Assembly: GCF_008632075.1 (NCBI RefSeq)
Contig: NZ_VWVM01000001.1
Location: 1-64,000 of the forward strand
Origin: Candidatus Pantoea gossypiicola
GTDB taxonomy: Bacteria > Pseudomonadota > Gammaproteobacteria > Enterobacterales > Enterobacteriaceae
Direction: 5' to 3'
DNA length: 64,000 nucleotides
In this document: positions 36,697 to 51,957 of the stretch, one piece after another
How positions within the stretch are numbered: the stretch's first letter is position 1
Layout: the number at the start of each line of letters is the position of its first letter
Program-made: the position numbers and the translations under genes
The notes under the pieces: model-generated
What the model saw: the letters and a program-made list of their open reading frames with translations, nothing else
What the model was told of the DNA's origin: nothing
Database searches by the model: none

Positions 36697-36756
36697 TCTT
36701 TCAGGCGATTGGTGCTGGAAGACTTTCAAGATCTTCCAGTGGTGTGAACGCAAGAG

Positions 36757-36790
36757 AACCCCCGGAAGATCGTCTTCCGGGGGTTTTTTT
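36757..36790 (+). terminator. his attenuator terminator
   Basis: AACCCCCGGAAGA and TCTTCCGGGGGTT form a long perfect stem followed by seven T residues. Upstream, GGAAGA/TCTTCC repeats at 36718-36736 can form the alternative antiterminator pairings, as in the classical his attenuator. Confidence 0.92.
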
Positions 36791-36840
36791 ATGGGCTGAC
36801 GTAACCACACATTCAGGACAGGATTAAGAGGACAGGAACC

Positions 36841-37740
36841 ATGTTAGACAACACCCGTTTACGCATAGCTATGCAGAAATCTGGCCGTTTAAGTGATGAT
36901 TCACGTGAACTGCTGGCGCGCTGCGGCGTAAAAATCAACCTTCAGCAACAGCGCCTGATTGCGTTTGCGGAGAACATGCCGATCGACATCCTGCGCGTGC
37001 GCGATGACGATATCCCTGGCCTGGTGATGGACGGTGTGGTCGATCTCGGCATTATCGGTGAGAACGTGCTGGAAGAGGAATTACTCTCTCGCCGTGCTCA
37101 GGGCGAAGATCCGCGCTACTTTACGCTGCGTCGCCTGGATTTCGGCGGTTGCCGTCTCTCACTGGCGATGGCGACCGACGCCGAGTACACCGGCCCGGAA
37201 TGCCTCGATAAATCCCGCATCGCCACCTCCTATCCGCACCTGCTCAAACAGTACCTCGACAAAAAAGGCGTCAGCTTTAAAACCTGTATGCTGAACGGTT
37301 CTGTTGAAGTGGCGACCCGTGCCGGTCTGGCGGATGCCATCTGCGATCTGGTCTCCACCGGTGCCACGCTGGAAGCGAATGGCCTGCGTGAAGTTGAAGT
37401 CATCTATCGTTCAAAAGCCGTCCTGATCCAGCGCGACGGCGAAATGCCTGCCGCCAAGCAGGAGCTGATCGACAAGATGATGACCCGTATTCAGGGCGTG
37501 ATTAAAGCGCGTGAATCGAAGTACATCATGCTGCACGCACCGAGTGAGCGCCTGGAAGAGGTAATCAGCCTGCTGCCTGGCGCTGAACGTCCGACCGTTC
37601 TGCCGCTGGCAGGCGATGTCAGCCGCGTGGCGATGCACATGGTCAGCAGTGAAACCCTGTTCTGGGAAACCATGGAAAAACTGAAAGAGTTGGGTGCCAG
37701 TTCAATTCTGGTGCTGCCTATTGAGAAGATGATGGAGTAA
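36841..37740 (+). CDS. hisG: ATP phosphoribosyltransferase
   Basis: First enzyme of histidine synthesis: joins ATP and PRPP; feedback-inhibited by histidine. The 299-residue length and [19 protein letters not shown] opening match the long, self-regulated enterobacterial form. The PRPP-binding part reads [14 protein letters not shown], and the C-terminal regulatory domain ends [13 protein letters not shown]. It begins 51 bases after the attenuator. Confidence 0.98.
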   Translation: MLDNTRLRIAMQKSGRLSDDSRELLARCGVKINLQQQRLIAFAENMPIDILRVRDDDIPGLVMDGVVDLGIIGENVLEEELLSRRAQGEDPRYFTLRRLDFGGCRLSLAMATDAEYTGPECLDKSRIATSYPHLLKQYLDKKGVSFKTCMLNGSVEVATRAGLADAICDLVSTGATLEANGLREVEVIYRSKAVLIQRDGEMPAAKQELIDKMMTRIQGVIKARESKYIMLHAPSERLEEVISLLPGAERPTVLPLAGDVSRVAMHMVSSETLFWETMEKLKELGASSILVLPIEKMME

Positions 37741-37743
37741 GCC

Positions 37744-43263
<5,520 letters not shown>

Positions 43264-43270
<7 letters not shown>

Positions 43271-43875
43271 CTCAACAACAACAGGCCCTTCTCGACTGGG
43301 ACAAAACACAGGGCATGATGCCGGTCATCGTGCAGCACAATGTCTCAGGCGAAGTCCTGATGCATGGCTACATGAATCCGGCGGCACTGGAAAAAACGCT
43401 GGCTGAAGGCAACGTCACCTTTTTCTCCCGCACCAAAAACCGTTTGTGGACCAAAGGTGAAACCTCCGGCAACTTTCTGCAGGTGGTGAGCATTACGCCT
43501 GACTGCGACAACGATACATTGCTGATCCTGGCGAACCCGATTGGCCCGACCTGCCATCTGGGCACCACCAGCTGCTTCTCGCCGGCTGTGCCTGAATGGA
43601 CCTTTCTATATCAGCTGGAAGAGCTGCTGGCGTCGCGCAAAACGGCTGATCCTGAAAGCTCTTACACCGCACGGCTTTACGCCAGCGGTACCAAGCGCAT
43701 CGCGCAGAAAGTGGGCGAAGAAGGCGTTGAGACCGCGCTGGCAGCAACCGTCAACGATCGGGATGAACTCACCAATGAGGCCTCTGACCTGGTCTATCAC
43801 CTGATGGTGTTGTTACAGGATCAGGATCTCGACTTTAGCGCCGTGATTAATAACCTGCGCGCCCGCCACAAGTAA
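43264..43875 (+). CDS. hisI: bifunctional phosphoribosyl-AMP cyclohydrolase/phosphoribosyl-ATP pyrophosphatase
   Basis: A 203-residue HisIE fusion. The cyclohydrolase domain has MLHGYMN-like [30 protein letters not shown] and zinc-binding Cys in TPDCDND and CHLGTTSCF. The C-terminal pyrophosphatase includes [14 protein letters not shown] and [11 protein letters not shown]. It starts at GTG within the end of hisF, with E. coli-like MLTQQQ following. Confidence 0.97.
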
Positions 43876-43887
43876 TCGTGCAAAATG

Positions 43888-43924
43888 CTGCTCAGAATTT
43901 CGTTTTTATGCGGATTCTGAGCAG
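43888..43924 (+). terminator. hairpin ending the his operon
   Basis: CTGCTCAGAAT at 43888-43898 pairs perfectly with ATTCTGAGCAG at 43914-43924 around a 15-base loop; a short T-containing stretch follows. It lies 12 bases after the hisI stop. Confidence 0.6.
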
Positions 43925-43989
43925 AATCCTTCTCAATCCTCATCCCAATCCCGCACAATAACGGCGACGCAAACCTCCGGGAGAGAACC

Positions 43990-44466
43990 GTGACCACCCA
44001 TGAAAGATTAATCGCCCTGCTCGACCAGCATCAGGCGCGCTATCGCCTTATGGAACATGAGGCGACCGGTAAATGCGAGGCGGTCGCGGCAATACGCGGT
44101 ACCGAAATCGGTCAGGGCGCGAAAGCGCTGGTCTGCCATGTAAAAGGCAACGGCATAAAACAGCATGTGCTGGCGGTTTTACCGGCCGACCGGCAGGCCG
44201 ATCTGGGCAAAGTCGCCGCGGCGGTCGGTGGACGACGCGCCTCACTCGCCAGCCCGGCAGAGACCGATCAGCTGACCGGCTGCGTATTCGGGGCGATCCC
44301 GCCATTCAGCTTTCATCCCGACCTCAGGCTGGTCGTGGATCCCGCGCTGTTTGAACGTTATCCGGAGATCGCATTTAACGCCGGGCTGCTGGAGCGCTCA
44401 GTGATCCTGAACACCGAAGATTACCGGGCGCTGTGCAAGGCTGACGTGATGGAGATAACGCAGTAA
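43990..44466 (+). CDS. yeaK: YeaK, aminoacyl-tRNA deacylase family
   Basis: A 158-residue YbaK/ProX-domain protein very similar to E. coli YeaK: HEATGKCEAVAAIRGTEIGQGAKALV, GRRASLASPAETDQLTGCVFGAIPPFSFH and EIAFNAGLLERSVIL follow the same order (listed here in pieces). The family removes wrongly attached amino acids from tRNA in the cytoplasm. It starts at GTG with GGGAG upstream. In E. coli this gene is at a different locus, so its position here is a local rearrangement. Confidence 0.9.
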   Translation: MTTHERLIALLDQHQARYRLMEHEATGKCEAVAAIRGTEIGQGAKALVCHVKGNGIKQHVLAVLPADRQADLGKVAAAVGGRRASLASPAETDQLTGCVFGAIPPFSFHPDLRLVVDPALFERYPEIAFNAGLLERSVILNTEDYRALCKADVMEITQ

Positions 44467-44532
44467 TTGCCATCCCGGCAGCCCGGCGATACTCTGCATA
44501 ATCACTCATCACGACAAAATAAGAGCAAAATC

Positions 44533-45324
44533 ATGAACATTTTCACTCAACGCCTGCGCCAGACGCTGGCTGTAGCGGTTATGGCGGGTTACGCGTTTGC
44601 AGCTCAGGCAAAAATCGAACAGGTGCGTTTCGCGGTCGATCCCACCTATCCGCCGTTTGAATCGAAAACGCCACAAGGCAAGCTGGTCGGCTTTGATATC
44701 GATCTGGGTAATGCGCTCTGCACGCAGATGCAGGCGAAATGCGTCTGGGTTGAAAGCCAGTTTGACGGCATGATCCCGGCGCTGAAAGCGCGTAAGTTTG
44801 ATGCCATTCTGTCTGACATGGGCATTACTGAAGAGCGCCTGAAGCAGATCGATTTCACTGTTCCACTCTATGACACCCATACGCAACTGATTGCGCGTAA
44901 AGGCGCGGGCATCCTGCCCACCGCTGAGTCTCTGAAAGGGAAAACGGTCGGCGTAGAACAGGGAACGGTACAGGAGCGTTATGCGCTGGCGAAATGGCAG
45001 CCTCATGGGGTGACCGTGGTGCCCTATGGCGATCAGGCACAGGTAGAAAGCGATCTGGTTTCCGGCCGACTGGATGCCGTCTTTACCGACGCGGCACAGG
45101 CGGCGATTGGCTTCCTGAAGCAGCCGCAGGGCAAAGACTTTGAACTGGCTGGCCCGATTATTCAGGATCCGATTATCGGTCCCGGCACAGCAATAGGCCT
45201 GCGCAAAGGCGATACCGAATTGAAAACGGCGCTGGATAACGCCTTTGCCGAAATCAAAAAGAACGGCACCTTCGATCAGATTCAGAAGCGCTACTTCGCC
45301 ACGGATATCTCTATCCAGCAGTAA
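44533..45324 (+). CDS. periplasmic basic-amino-acid binding protein (ArgT/HisJ-like)
   Basis: A 263-residue ABC-transporter binding protein. Residues 1-26 form a signal peptide ending AFAAQA. The mature part reads VRFAVDPTYPPFESKTPQGKLVGFDIDL in order, the ligand-pocket pattern of lysine/arginine/ornithine and histidine binding proteins, with FDAILSDMGITEERL and DAVFTDAAQAAIGFL later. The ATG at 44533 is chosen because the signal peptide then begins correctly. No permease or ATPase genes are adjacent, so it would share a transporter encoded elsewhere. Confidence 0.9.
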   Translation: MNIFTQRLRQTLAVAVMAGYAFAAQAKIEQVRFAVDPTYPPFESKTPQGKLVGFDIDLGNALCTQMQAKCVWVESQFDGMIPALKARKFDAILSDMGITEERLKQIDFTVPLYDTHTQLIARKGAGILPTAESLKGKTVGVEQGTVQERYALAKWQPHGVTVVPYGDQAQVESDLVSGRLDAVFTDAAQAAIGFLKQPQGKDFELAGPIIQDPIIGPGTAIGLRKGDTELKTALDNAFAEIKKNGTFDQIQKRYFATDISIQQ

Positions 45325-45430
45325 CCTCGCGGTCGCCCTTTTTCGTCCTCACCGCGATCCGGCACTATACTGTAACTTTTTCGGGACGGCGCGCTGTCGT
45401 CCCTTGCCGATTAAAGGACATTAACACGGT

Positions 45431-46729
45431 ATGCATCAACAACATCATCCACTGTTAAGCGCCTCTTTAGGCACCCAGCGTGAAATCATCAGTTTCCATT
45501 TTGCTGAGGACAATGAACGTCAGGTTTATATCCAGGCTGCGCTGCATGGCGACGAACTGCCCGGCATGGCGGTAGCCTGGTTTTTAAAGCAGCGGCTGCA
45601 GGCGCTGGAGTCCGCCGGACAGCTTAAAGCTGCATTTACCCTGGTGCCGGTAGCCAATCCTCTGGCGCTGGGACAGCACTGGCACGGTACTCATCTGGGC
45701 CGCTTCCATACACTTTCCGGTCAGGACTTTAATCGCCGCTTCCCGTCACTGGGCACAACATTGGCCGCCGGGCTGGCTGAGAGTCTGACCCAGAGTGAAT
45801 CACAGAACAGGAACCTTATCCGCGATGCGATTGATCGTCATTATCGCGATACCGTGCCAAAAACCGAGCTGGATGCGCAGCGCTATACGCTGATGCGCAT
45901 GGCCAGTCAGGCCGATCTGATGATTGACCTGCACTGTGACTGGGAAGCCGTGCCACATCTCTATACCACACCCCATGCCTGGCCAGACATCGAGCCGCTG
46001 GCGCGCTGGTTAGGCAGTGAAGTACAGCTGCTGGCGCAGATCTCCGGTGGAGAGCCGTTTGATGAAGCCTGTTGCGAACCCTGGCTGACGCTGGCAGAGC
46101 GATTTGGCAAGGATTACCCGATGCCGCGCGGATTGCTGCCGGTGACGCTTGAGTTGCGTGGCGTGCGTGATGTTTCGCCAGAACAGGCGGAGAAAGATGC
46201 AGATGCGATTATTTCGGCGCTGCAGGAAGGCGGCTATATCGGCTACAGCGAGCCGTCGATTTCAGTAGAAGTGGCCGCGCCCGTTATCGGGGGTGATGAA
46301 CTGGTTCCTGCCAACGCGGGCGGTGATGATGTTGTGGCGATCAATGACGGGCCGATTGGCTTAACCGTGCCTGACGTGGCTGAAGCACCGGGGGAAGCAG
46401 GTGTGATTAAAGAACGTCACAGCGAGGGATCGGCGGCGACCTCCCCTGCCCTTAAAAACCCGCCGACACCGTTAGCGGGCTGTGAATATATTCATTCGCC
46501 GGTGTCAGGATTGATCCTCCATCGCAAACCGCTGGGCGCACTGATTCGTCCGGGAGAAGTGGTGGCAGAGATTGTTGATCCGCTTACGGACCACATCACC
46601 CCGCTCGTAGCGGAGTATGGCGGTATTCTCTATGCAAGGCACTGGGTAAGGTTTGCGACGGCAGGCATGCTCGTTGTGCGGCTGGCGGGAGAGCGTGAGA
46701 TTCGGAGCGGGGATTTGCTGGTAGGATAA
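45431..46729 (+). CDS. succinylglutamate desuccinylase/aspartoacylase-family protein
   Basis: A 432-residue zinc hydrolase-like protein of the AstE/ASPA family. Candidate zinc ligands are His39 and Glu42 (ALHGDELPG) and His168 (LMIDLHCD), with Glu241 (VTLELRG) as likely general base. A C-terminal beta-rich domain follows (about 350-432, SPVSGLILHRKPLG...). Between them, residues about 278-348 are an acidic, low-complexity Ala/Pro/Gly-rich linker that makes the protein longer than many relatives. The substrate, probably an N-acyl amino acid or related amide, is unknown. It is followed by a shared terminator with gnd. Confidence 0.85.
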   Translation: MHQQHHPLLSASLGTQREIISFHFAEDNERQVYIQAALHGDELPGMAVAWFLKQRLQALESAGQLKAAFTLVPVANPLALGQHWHGTHLGRFHTLSGQDFNRRFPSLGTTLAAGLAESLTQSESQNRNLIRDAIDRHYRDTVPKTELDAQRYTLMRMASQADLMIDLHCDWEAVPHLYTTPHAWPDIEPLARWLGSEVQLLAQISGGEPFDEACCEPWLTLAERFGKDYPMPRGLLPVTLELRGVRDVSPEQAEKDADAIISALQEGGYIGYSEPSISVEVAAPVIGGDELVPANAGGDDVVAINDGPIGLTVPDVAEAPGEAGVIKERHSEGSAATSPALKNPPTPLAGCEYIHSPVSGLILHRKPLGALIRPGEVVAEIVDPLTDHITPLVAEYGGILYARHWVRFATAGMLVVRLAGEREIRSGDLLVG

Positions 46730-46730
46730 A

Positions 46731-46758
46731 AAAAGGGCTTCCCGAAGGAAGCCCTTTT
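46731..46758. terminator. bidirectional terminator between the aspartoacylase-like gene and gnd
   Basis: AAAAGGGCTTCC-CGAA-GGAAGCCCTTTT is a perfect 12-base stem with A and T runs at both ends. It serves both converging genes. Confidence 0.92.
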
Positions 46759-46764
46759 CAGTGA

Positions 46765-48174
46765 TTAATCTAACCACTCGGTGTGGAACACACCGTCTTT
46801 ATCAATGCGCTTGTAAGTATGCGCACCGAAGTAGTCACGCTGCGCCTGAATCAGGTTGGCAGGCAGCACTTCTGAGCGGTAGCTGTCATAGTAAGCGATC
46901 GCCGCAGAGAAGGTTGGCGTCGGGATGCCGTTCTGAATCGCGTAAGAAACCACATCACGCAGCGCCTGCTGATACTGATCGGCGATATCTTTGAAGTACG
47001 GTGCCAGCAACAGGTTAGCGATGCCTGCATCTTCTGCATAAGCATCAGTGATTTTCTGCAGGAACTGAGCACGGATGATGCAGCCAGCGCGGAAAATCTT
47101 AGCGATTTCGCCGTAGTGCAGATCCCAGTTGTTCTCTTCTGACGCAGCACGCAGCTGTGAGAAGCCCTGCGCATAAGAGACGATTTTACCCAGATACAGA
47201 GCGCGACGAACTTTCTCGATGAATTCCGCTTTGTCGCCCGTAAAAGCTTTGGCCTGTGGGCCGCTCAGAACTTTAGAGGCTGCGACACGCTGGGTTTTCA
47301 GCGAGGAGAGGTAACGAGCGAAAACAGACTCGGTGATCAGTGACAGAGGCTCGCCGAGATCCAGTGAACTCTGGCTGGTCCATTTACCGGTGCCTTTGTT
47401 CGCTGCTTCATCCAGAATCACATCAACCAGGTATTTACCTTCTTCATCTTTCTTGGTGAAGATATCTTTGGTGATGTCGATCAGGTAGCTGCTCAGCTCG
47501 CCGTTGTTCCACTCGGTGAAGGTTTCAGCCAGCTCTTCGTTGTTCAGGCCCAGTGCGCCTTTCAGCAGCGCGTAAGCTTCTGCGATCAGCTGCATGTCGC
47601 CGTACTCGATGCCGTTATGCACCATCTTCACATAGTGACCCGCACCGTCCGGACCGATGTAAGCCACACAGGCTTCGCCATCTTCCGCACGTGCAGCAAT
47701 TTTGTCCAGAATCGGGGCAACCAGCTCGTACGCTTCTTTCTGGCCGCCAGGCATGATAGATGGACCTTTCAGTGCGCCCTCTTCACCGCCGGAAACGCCG
47801 GTACCGATGAAGTTGAAGCCCTGGTCAGAAAGTTCTTTGTTACGACGGATGGTGTCTTTGTAGAAGGTGTTACCGCCATCGATCAGGATGTCGCCTTTAT
47901 CCAGGTGTGGAGTCAGTGAAGCAATAGTCTTATCAGTCGCTTCACCCGCCTGAACCATCAGCAGGATACGACGAGGTTTTTCCAGCGATTCAACAAACTC
48001 TTCAACGGTGTAAAAAGGAGCAAGCTTCTTGCCCTGGTTCTCGGCGATGACTTCATCAGTCTTTTCGCGTGAGCGGTTGAAGATTGAAACAGTGTAACCG
48101 CGGCTCTCAATGTTAAGAGCCAGATTGCGGCCCATCACTGCCATACCTACAACGCCGATCTGTTGCTTGGACAT
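46765..48174 (-). CDS. gnd: 6-phosphogluconate dehydrogenase, decarboxylating
   Basis: A 469-residue cytoplasmic enzyme of the pentose phosphate pathway, producing ribulose 5-phosphate and NADPH. The NADP-binding [15 protein letters not shown] opening, [29 protein letters not shown] (in pieces) and the C-terminal [18 protein letters not shown] are intact. AGGAG precedes the ATG. It flanks the O-antigen locus, as in most Enterobacterales; here it lies at the distal end of that locus, same strand. Confidence 0.98.
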   Translation of the reverse strand: MSKQQIGVVGMAVMGRNLALNIESRGYTVSIFNRSREKTDEVIAENQGKKLAPFYTVEEFVESLEKPRRILLMVQAGEATDKTIASLTPHLDKGDILIDGGNTFYKDTIRRNKELSDQGFNFIGTGVSGGEEGALKGPSIMPGGQKEAYELVAPILDKIAARAEDGEACVAYIGPDGAGHYVKMVHNGIEYGDMQLIAEAYALLKGALGLNNEELAETFTEWNNGELSSYLIDITKDIFTKKDEEGKYLVDVILDEAANKGTGKWTSQSSLDLGEPLSLITESVFARYLSSLKTQRVAASKVLSGPQAKAFTGDKAEFIEKVRRALYLGKIVSYAQGFSQLRAASEENNWDLHYGEIAKIFRAGCIIRAQFLQKITDAYAEDAGIANLLLAPYFKDIADQYQQALRDVVSYAIQNGIPTPTFSAAIAYYDSYRSEVLPANLIQAQRDYFGAHTYKRIDKDGVFHTEWLD

Positions 48175-48366
48175 ATTTTACTCCTGATCAATATATACAG
48201 AGCCGTTCAGCTCTATCCCACTTATGAATTCAGACAATTTTAACTTAGCGATTACAATACAACATTTCTTTAAAAAATGTTATCCGTAACACCAGAGACA
48301 TGTTTGTAGAAAGCACGACTGAACAATAAGACAGGCGACAATAAGTAAAATCACAAACCTGACTTA

Positions 48367-49182
48367 TTACGAATTCTTACAGTTAAACTGAGAAAGGCAT
48401 TTAGTGTTAAACAACTCTCTCTCGCGATCAATTAACCATCCCCATTTGTTGAAATATCGGACAGCGGAAACAATGTGATAAAAAAGAAATTTAAAATCCT
48501 GATATGAGCGTCGTTGTGATTCATGCACAACTGTTGATTCAGGGCAATACTGGATGCCTAATCCCGAAGCGGAGACACGCCTGGATAAGTCCACATCTTC
48601 CATATAGAGGAAAAAACGTTCGTCAAAACCATTTGTGTGATTTAGCGCCTGCTGGCTGATAAGCATGAAGCAGCCAGAAAGTGACGGAGCATAAAAGGGT
48701 CGGCTATAATCAGCATGATGAAGCTCGTATTCACCATTTGAAACTTTCATATAGCGCGAGAAAAAGCGTCTCATAAAAAGCTGATTAGGCGTTGGCAACA
48801 GCTTACAACTGTGCTGAAGACTTCCATCCGGGTAAATCACTTTAGGAATGGTCAGTGAAAGGTTGTTTTCTTTGGTAAAGTGATAAAGAGAATCAACTTC
48901 TCCACAGTCAAAGCTGATATCAGGATTGCAAATCAAAATATATTCGCACTGATTTTTATATTCCTGAAAGGCTTTATTATGTCCAGCGCCAAATCCGTTA
49001 TTATTTGCTATAGGTAAAACTGAAACTTTCGGATGCGAATAATCACTTAACCAATTACAGTGACAGCCATTGTCAACGATGCAAACTTTATCAATACTTT
49101 TTTCAGCCAGCAATGAATCCAGCGTGCGTGAAATATCCTCATAAGCATGACGATATAGTACAAGCGATGCGATTATTTTCAC
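48367..49182 (-). CDS. GT2 glycosyltransferase, rhamnosyltransferase-like
   Basis: A 271-residue family 2 glycosyltransferase resembling WbbL-type rhamnosyltransferases: ASLVLYRHAYEDISRTLDSL, IVDNGC, NNGFGAGHNKAF, ILICNPDISF (metal-binding Asp) and FFLYMEDVDLSRR. It would act in the cytoplasm on the undecaprenyl-linked O-chain. It is the last gene of the O-antigen operon, 13 bases after the preceding GT2 gene. Because dTDP-rhamnose genes lie upstream, L-rhamnose is the likely donor sugar, but this is inference. Confidence 0.85.
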   Translation of the reverse strand: MKIIASLVLYRHAYEDISRTLDSLLAEKSIDKVCIVDNGCHCNWLSDYSHPKVSVLPIANNNGFGAGHNKAFQEYKNQCEYILICNPDISFDCGEVDSLYHFTKENNLSLTIPKVIYPDGSLQHSCKLLPTPNQLFMRRFFSRYMKVSNGEYELHHADYSRPFYAPSLSGCFMLISQQALNHTNGFDERFFLYMEDVDLSRRVSASGLGIQYCPESTVVHESQRRSYQDFKFLFYHIVSAVRYFNKWGWLIDRERELFNTKCLSQFNCKNS

Positions 49183-49195
49183 AAGATTACCAAAA

Positions 49196-50128
49196 TTAGA
49201 ACTTGTTAAATAGAGCGTAAGAGAAATTCGTCATCTGACCCAGGCGATTTTGATGGTAGACGCCTGAAGCTTTGAATAATTTTAAACGCGCAGGTAATGT
49301 GTTATCCCGGATATGACGAAAAGCCTCAAAAATAACCCGGTTTTCCGGCGTCATTTCCGCTTTTAGCTGCGTCAGAAAGCGGAAGTTTACATCATTCCAG
49401 TGTCGGTTGCGTCCCTGATGAGCATCGACGAAATTGCTGACCCGCTGTGTCAGGTTCATTCCGTTGCCAATCACATTCGCGTTATGCTGTCGGTATAAGA
49501 CTGATGGCTCGGGATCAAAAAACACGTTGCCGCCACAGGCGCTTACGATGAGATAAAGCGCCCAGTCGTGAGCGATCACAGGTAAGTCGAGTATCTTCAG
49601 AAAAAGCTGCCGCGCCGCTGCGTTAAAGACCATCGTGTTCCCGCTGGCAATATTTTGCAGTAATGCGTTAGGGAAACCGGGTCTTTTAGCATTAAGCGGC
49701 GATAAACCGAGGACCTGATCATGCTCGTCAATTAACCGGGTTCGGGTGCAATAGAGCGCAGGAACCTCTTCGGGCAGAGATTGCAGATACTCAACGGCAC
49801 GCAAAAGTTTTGCGGGACGCCACATGTCATCCTGATCAGCAAAAGCATAAAAATCTGCTTCTATTGCCGGATTGCCAATCAGAGACTTAAAGTTTTCGCT
49901 AAAGCCTTTTTGCGGACCGGCCAGAAGGGTACAGCTGTTTTCTGCACCCGAAAAAACCCGCTCGGTAATCGAGCGGGTATCATCTTCAGATCCATCATCA
50001 GAAATCCATAAAGACCAGTTTTTCCAGTCCTGATCTTTTACAGACTGCAGCTGCTTCTCTATGAAAGCGGCACCATTATAGGTGCCCATAAGAACAGCAA
50101 CATGTCCCTTTTGGCCGGTTATTAACAT
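49196..50128 (-). CDS. GT2 glycosyltransferase, RfbN-like
   Basis: A 310-residue GT-A enzyme: VAVLMGTYNGAAFIEKQL, WISDDGSEDDT and AFADQDDMWRPAKLLRA with the DQDD metal motif. The pattern is shared by rhamnosyltransferases of O-antigen clusters. The C-terminal part is helical, without membrane helices. Its start overlaps the HAD-protein gene by seven bases. Confidence 0.86.
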   Translation of the reverse strand: MLITGQKGHVAVLMGTYNGAAFIEKQLQSVKDQDWKNWSLWISDDGSEDDTRSITERVFSGAENSCTLLAGPQKGFSENFKSLIGNPAIEADFYAFADQDDMWRPAKLLRAVEYLQSLPEEVPALYCTRTRLIDEHDQVLGLSPLNAKRPGFPNALLQNIASGNTMVFNAAARQLFLKILDLPVIAHDWALYLIVSACGGNVFFDPEPSVLYRQHNANVIGNGMNLTQRVSNFVDAHQGRNRHWNDVNFRFLTQLKAEMTPENRVIFEAFRHIRDNTLPARLKLFKASGVYHQNRLGQMTNFSYALFNKF

Positions 50129-51957
50129 GTGGAACTGTTCTTGAAGTAATCCTGAAACTTGACAACTTTATTACGTGTGCTGCCCCAGGAGTCAAAATTT
50201 TCAATCTGCATGAAAAGATGATTTCTGCGCCAGTCATCTTTTGTTGTCAACGAGATGAGCGGTTCAGCCAACTGCATTGGCGTAAGATTGACCTGTAGTC
50301 TTGCTAACATTGCCAGAAAATCATTACAGAATCTGTCCACACCCTCGGTCAGTTGTGCATTGATCAAATTATGATCTTTTGATTTCGTCCGGCCAGGATC
50401 GGTGACTGGACACACGCCGTTTTTGACAGGTTTATAGCCAATGACCGTATTGTGCGGCGCAGAGAAAAATAGCTCTATGGCCACGCGATTCTCGTAAATC
50501 TTGTCCACTAAAGTCGGACTGGTCGTATCGTTATCAATAAATGCCTTCATTTTTTGATGTGGCGTACGGCGCTTTCTTTCAAAGGTATTAGCAATACAAA
50601 AATAATAGCCAATCACATTTATGTTCATGAATTTCTTAACGGTATGGATAAACGCTTCCTGCGTCGTTCCGCTCCAGCCTACATCTACCATAGCGACAGT
50701 ATCGCCCTCTTTGATGCCCAGGGAGTGAAGATAGATGAACAACCCCCGACGGTTGCGCTGACATACCTTAAGAATCTCAGCGCGGAGCGCGATGAGAAAC
50801 TTTTCGACTAGCTCGTAATTTTCCGGCGCAATGACCAGGTCAGGTGCAACTCCTGCCGACATCATTACGTGATCTGCCGGTGGCTCTACACCAATGCGTT
50901 CAAGTAATTCCCCTGGGGATAATCCATCTGAACCTGACATCAGGAAAGCAAGGTTCTGGCTGAAGTTCTCTTCATCCATCAGAGAGAGATTGAAAGCAAT
51001 ACGTGAACCCATGAAATAGGAGAACGAAGGCAGCTTTTCCGTAAAATAGCGCGACGCCAGTCTTTCTAGCGCATAACCATCACGGGAAACAAACAAGAGT
51101 TTATCAACATTGTCTGTCAGGCATTGTTTGCGAATCCACTCAAGAAAGCCCCAGGTCGCGGGTGCCTGGTATTCGTATCCCAGCTGCTGAAATGAACCGG
51201 CAGCGACATTATCTGGCCGCAGGGTCCGAATCATGCCGTTGATCAGCGACGAAGCAAGAGGCTGTTTTTTTCCTTTGTTAACCAGATGAGGCGACTGGTA
51301 GTGCCATGCGTTGATACTTTTTTCGCGGGGCTTGATGAAATCGGCCATTTCATTATCACCGATGTGCAACACCTGATGCGGTTCCACCTCGCATTCTGCA
51401 AGCAGATAATCAAATATCTCACCCGTATCCCGCTTTGTCGCATTGCGACTTGCAGAGATGTACAACGGGACGTCCGGCATATCATACTTCTTCAACGCCG
51501 CACGGAAGAAATCCTCTTCAAGGTACATATCTGAGGTAATAACGACGGTTTTACCTGATAAAATTAAATCGTTGAAAAAACTAATAAAGAAAGGATTTGG
51601 CTCGACCAGCGCCAGCTCAAGCTGATATTCAGCTTCCATCAGACTTTCAGTATCGCCACGTGTGCCCTGAAAGTTGTTATAAATATTTCTCAGGGTTATT
51701 TCTTTCCTGCCCTCTTTAACCATTTGTGCAAAAGCATTTTTTTGTGCATTGCGGCGCAACTGCCTGAAGTCAGGAATAGAAAACTTATTCGCTAACAGAT
51801 CAAATGCATCTTCAGGATTGTCAAGCGGGCGAATAAAAAGAGTATCAAAAAAATCAAAAGAGATAACTCTGGCGTCTTTAGCTAAATGACGAAGTGAAAT
51901 CAGATCCATCTCTTCTTTCGTATAAGCAGGGTTAACAGTGTTATCGCAATTAATCAT
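50122..51957 (-). CDS. HAD-superfamily protein of O-antigen loci (COG5610-like)
   Basis: A 611-residue protein. The N-terminal HAD phosphatase-like fold has VISFDFFDTLF (nucleophile Asp35), VVITSDMYLEEDFF and LHIGDNEMADF. A second region (about 290-470) begins KLLFVSRDGYALERLASRYF and contains VAMVDVGWSGTTQEAF, a pattern found with such HAD proteins in polysaccharide loci. The role is unproven; phosphate removal from a glycan intermediate or support of glycosyltransferases is possible. Its start overlaps the stop of the large fusion gene by four bases. Confidence 0.75.
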   Translation of the reverse strand: MINCDNTVNPAYTKEEMDLISLRHLAKDARVISFDFFDTLFIRPLDNPEDAFDLLANKFSIPDFRQLRRNAQKNAFAQMVKEGRKEITLRNIYNNFQGTRGDTESLMEAEYQLELALVEPNPFFISFFNDLILSGKTVVITSDMYLEEDFFRAALKKYDMPDVPLYISASRNATKRDTGEIFDYLLAECEVEPHQVLHIGDNEMADFIKPREKSINAWHYQSPHLVNKGKKQPLASSLINGMIRTLRPDNVAAGSFQQLGYEYQAPATWGFLEWIRKQCLTDNVDKLLFVSRDGYALERLASRYFTEKLPSFSYFMGSRIAFNLSLMDEENFSQNLAFLMSGSDGLSPGELLERIGVEPPADHVMMSAGVAPDLVIAPENYELVEKFLIALRAEILKVCQRNRRGLFIYLHSLGIKEGDTVAMVDVGWSGTTQEAFIHTVKKFMNINVIGYYFCIANTFERKRRTPHQKMKAFIDNDTTSPTLVDKIYENRVAIELFFSAPHNTVIGYKPVKNGVCPVTDPGRTKSKDHNLINAQLTEGVDRFCNDFLAMLARLQVNLTPMQLAEPLISLTTKDDWRRNHLFMQIENFDSWGSTRNKVVKFQDYFKNSSTC

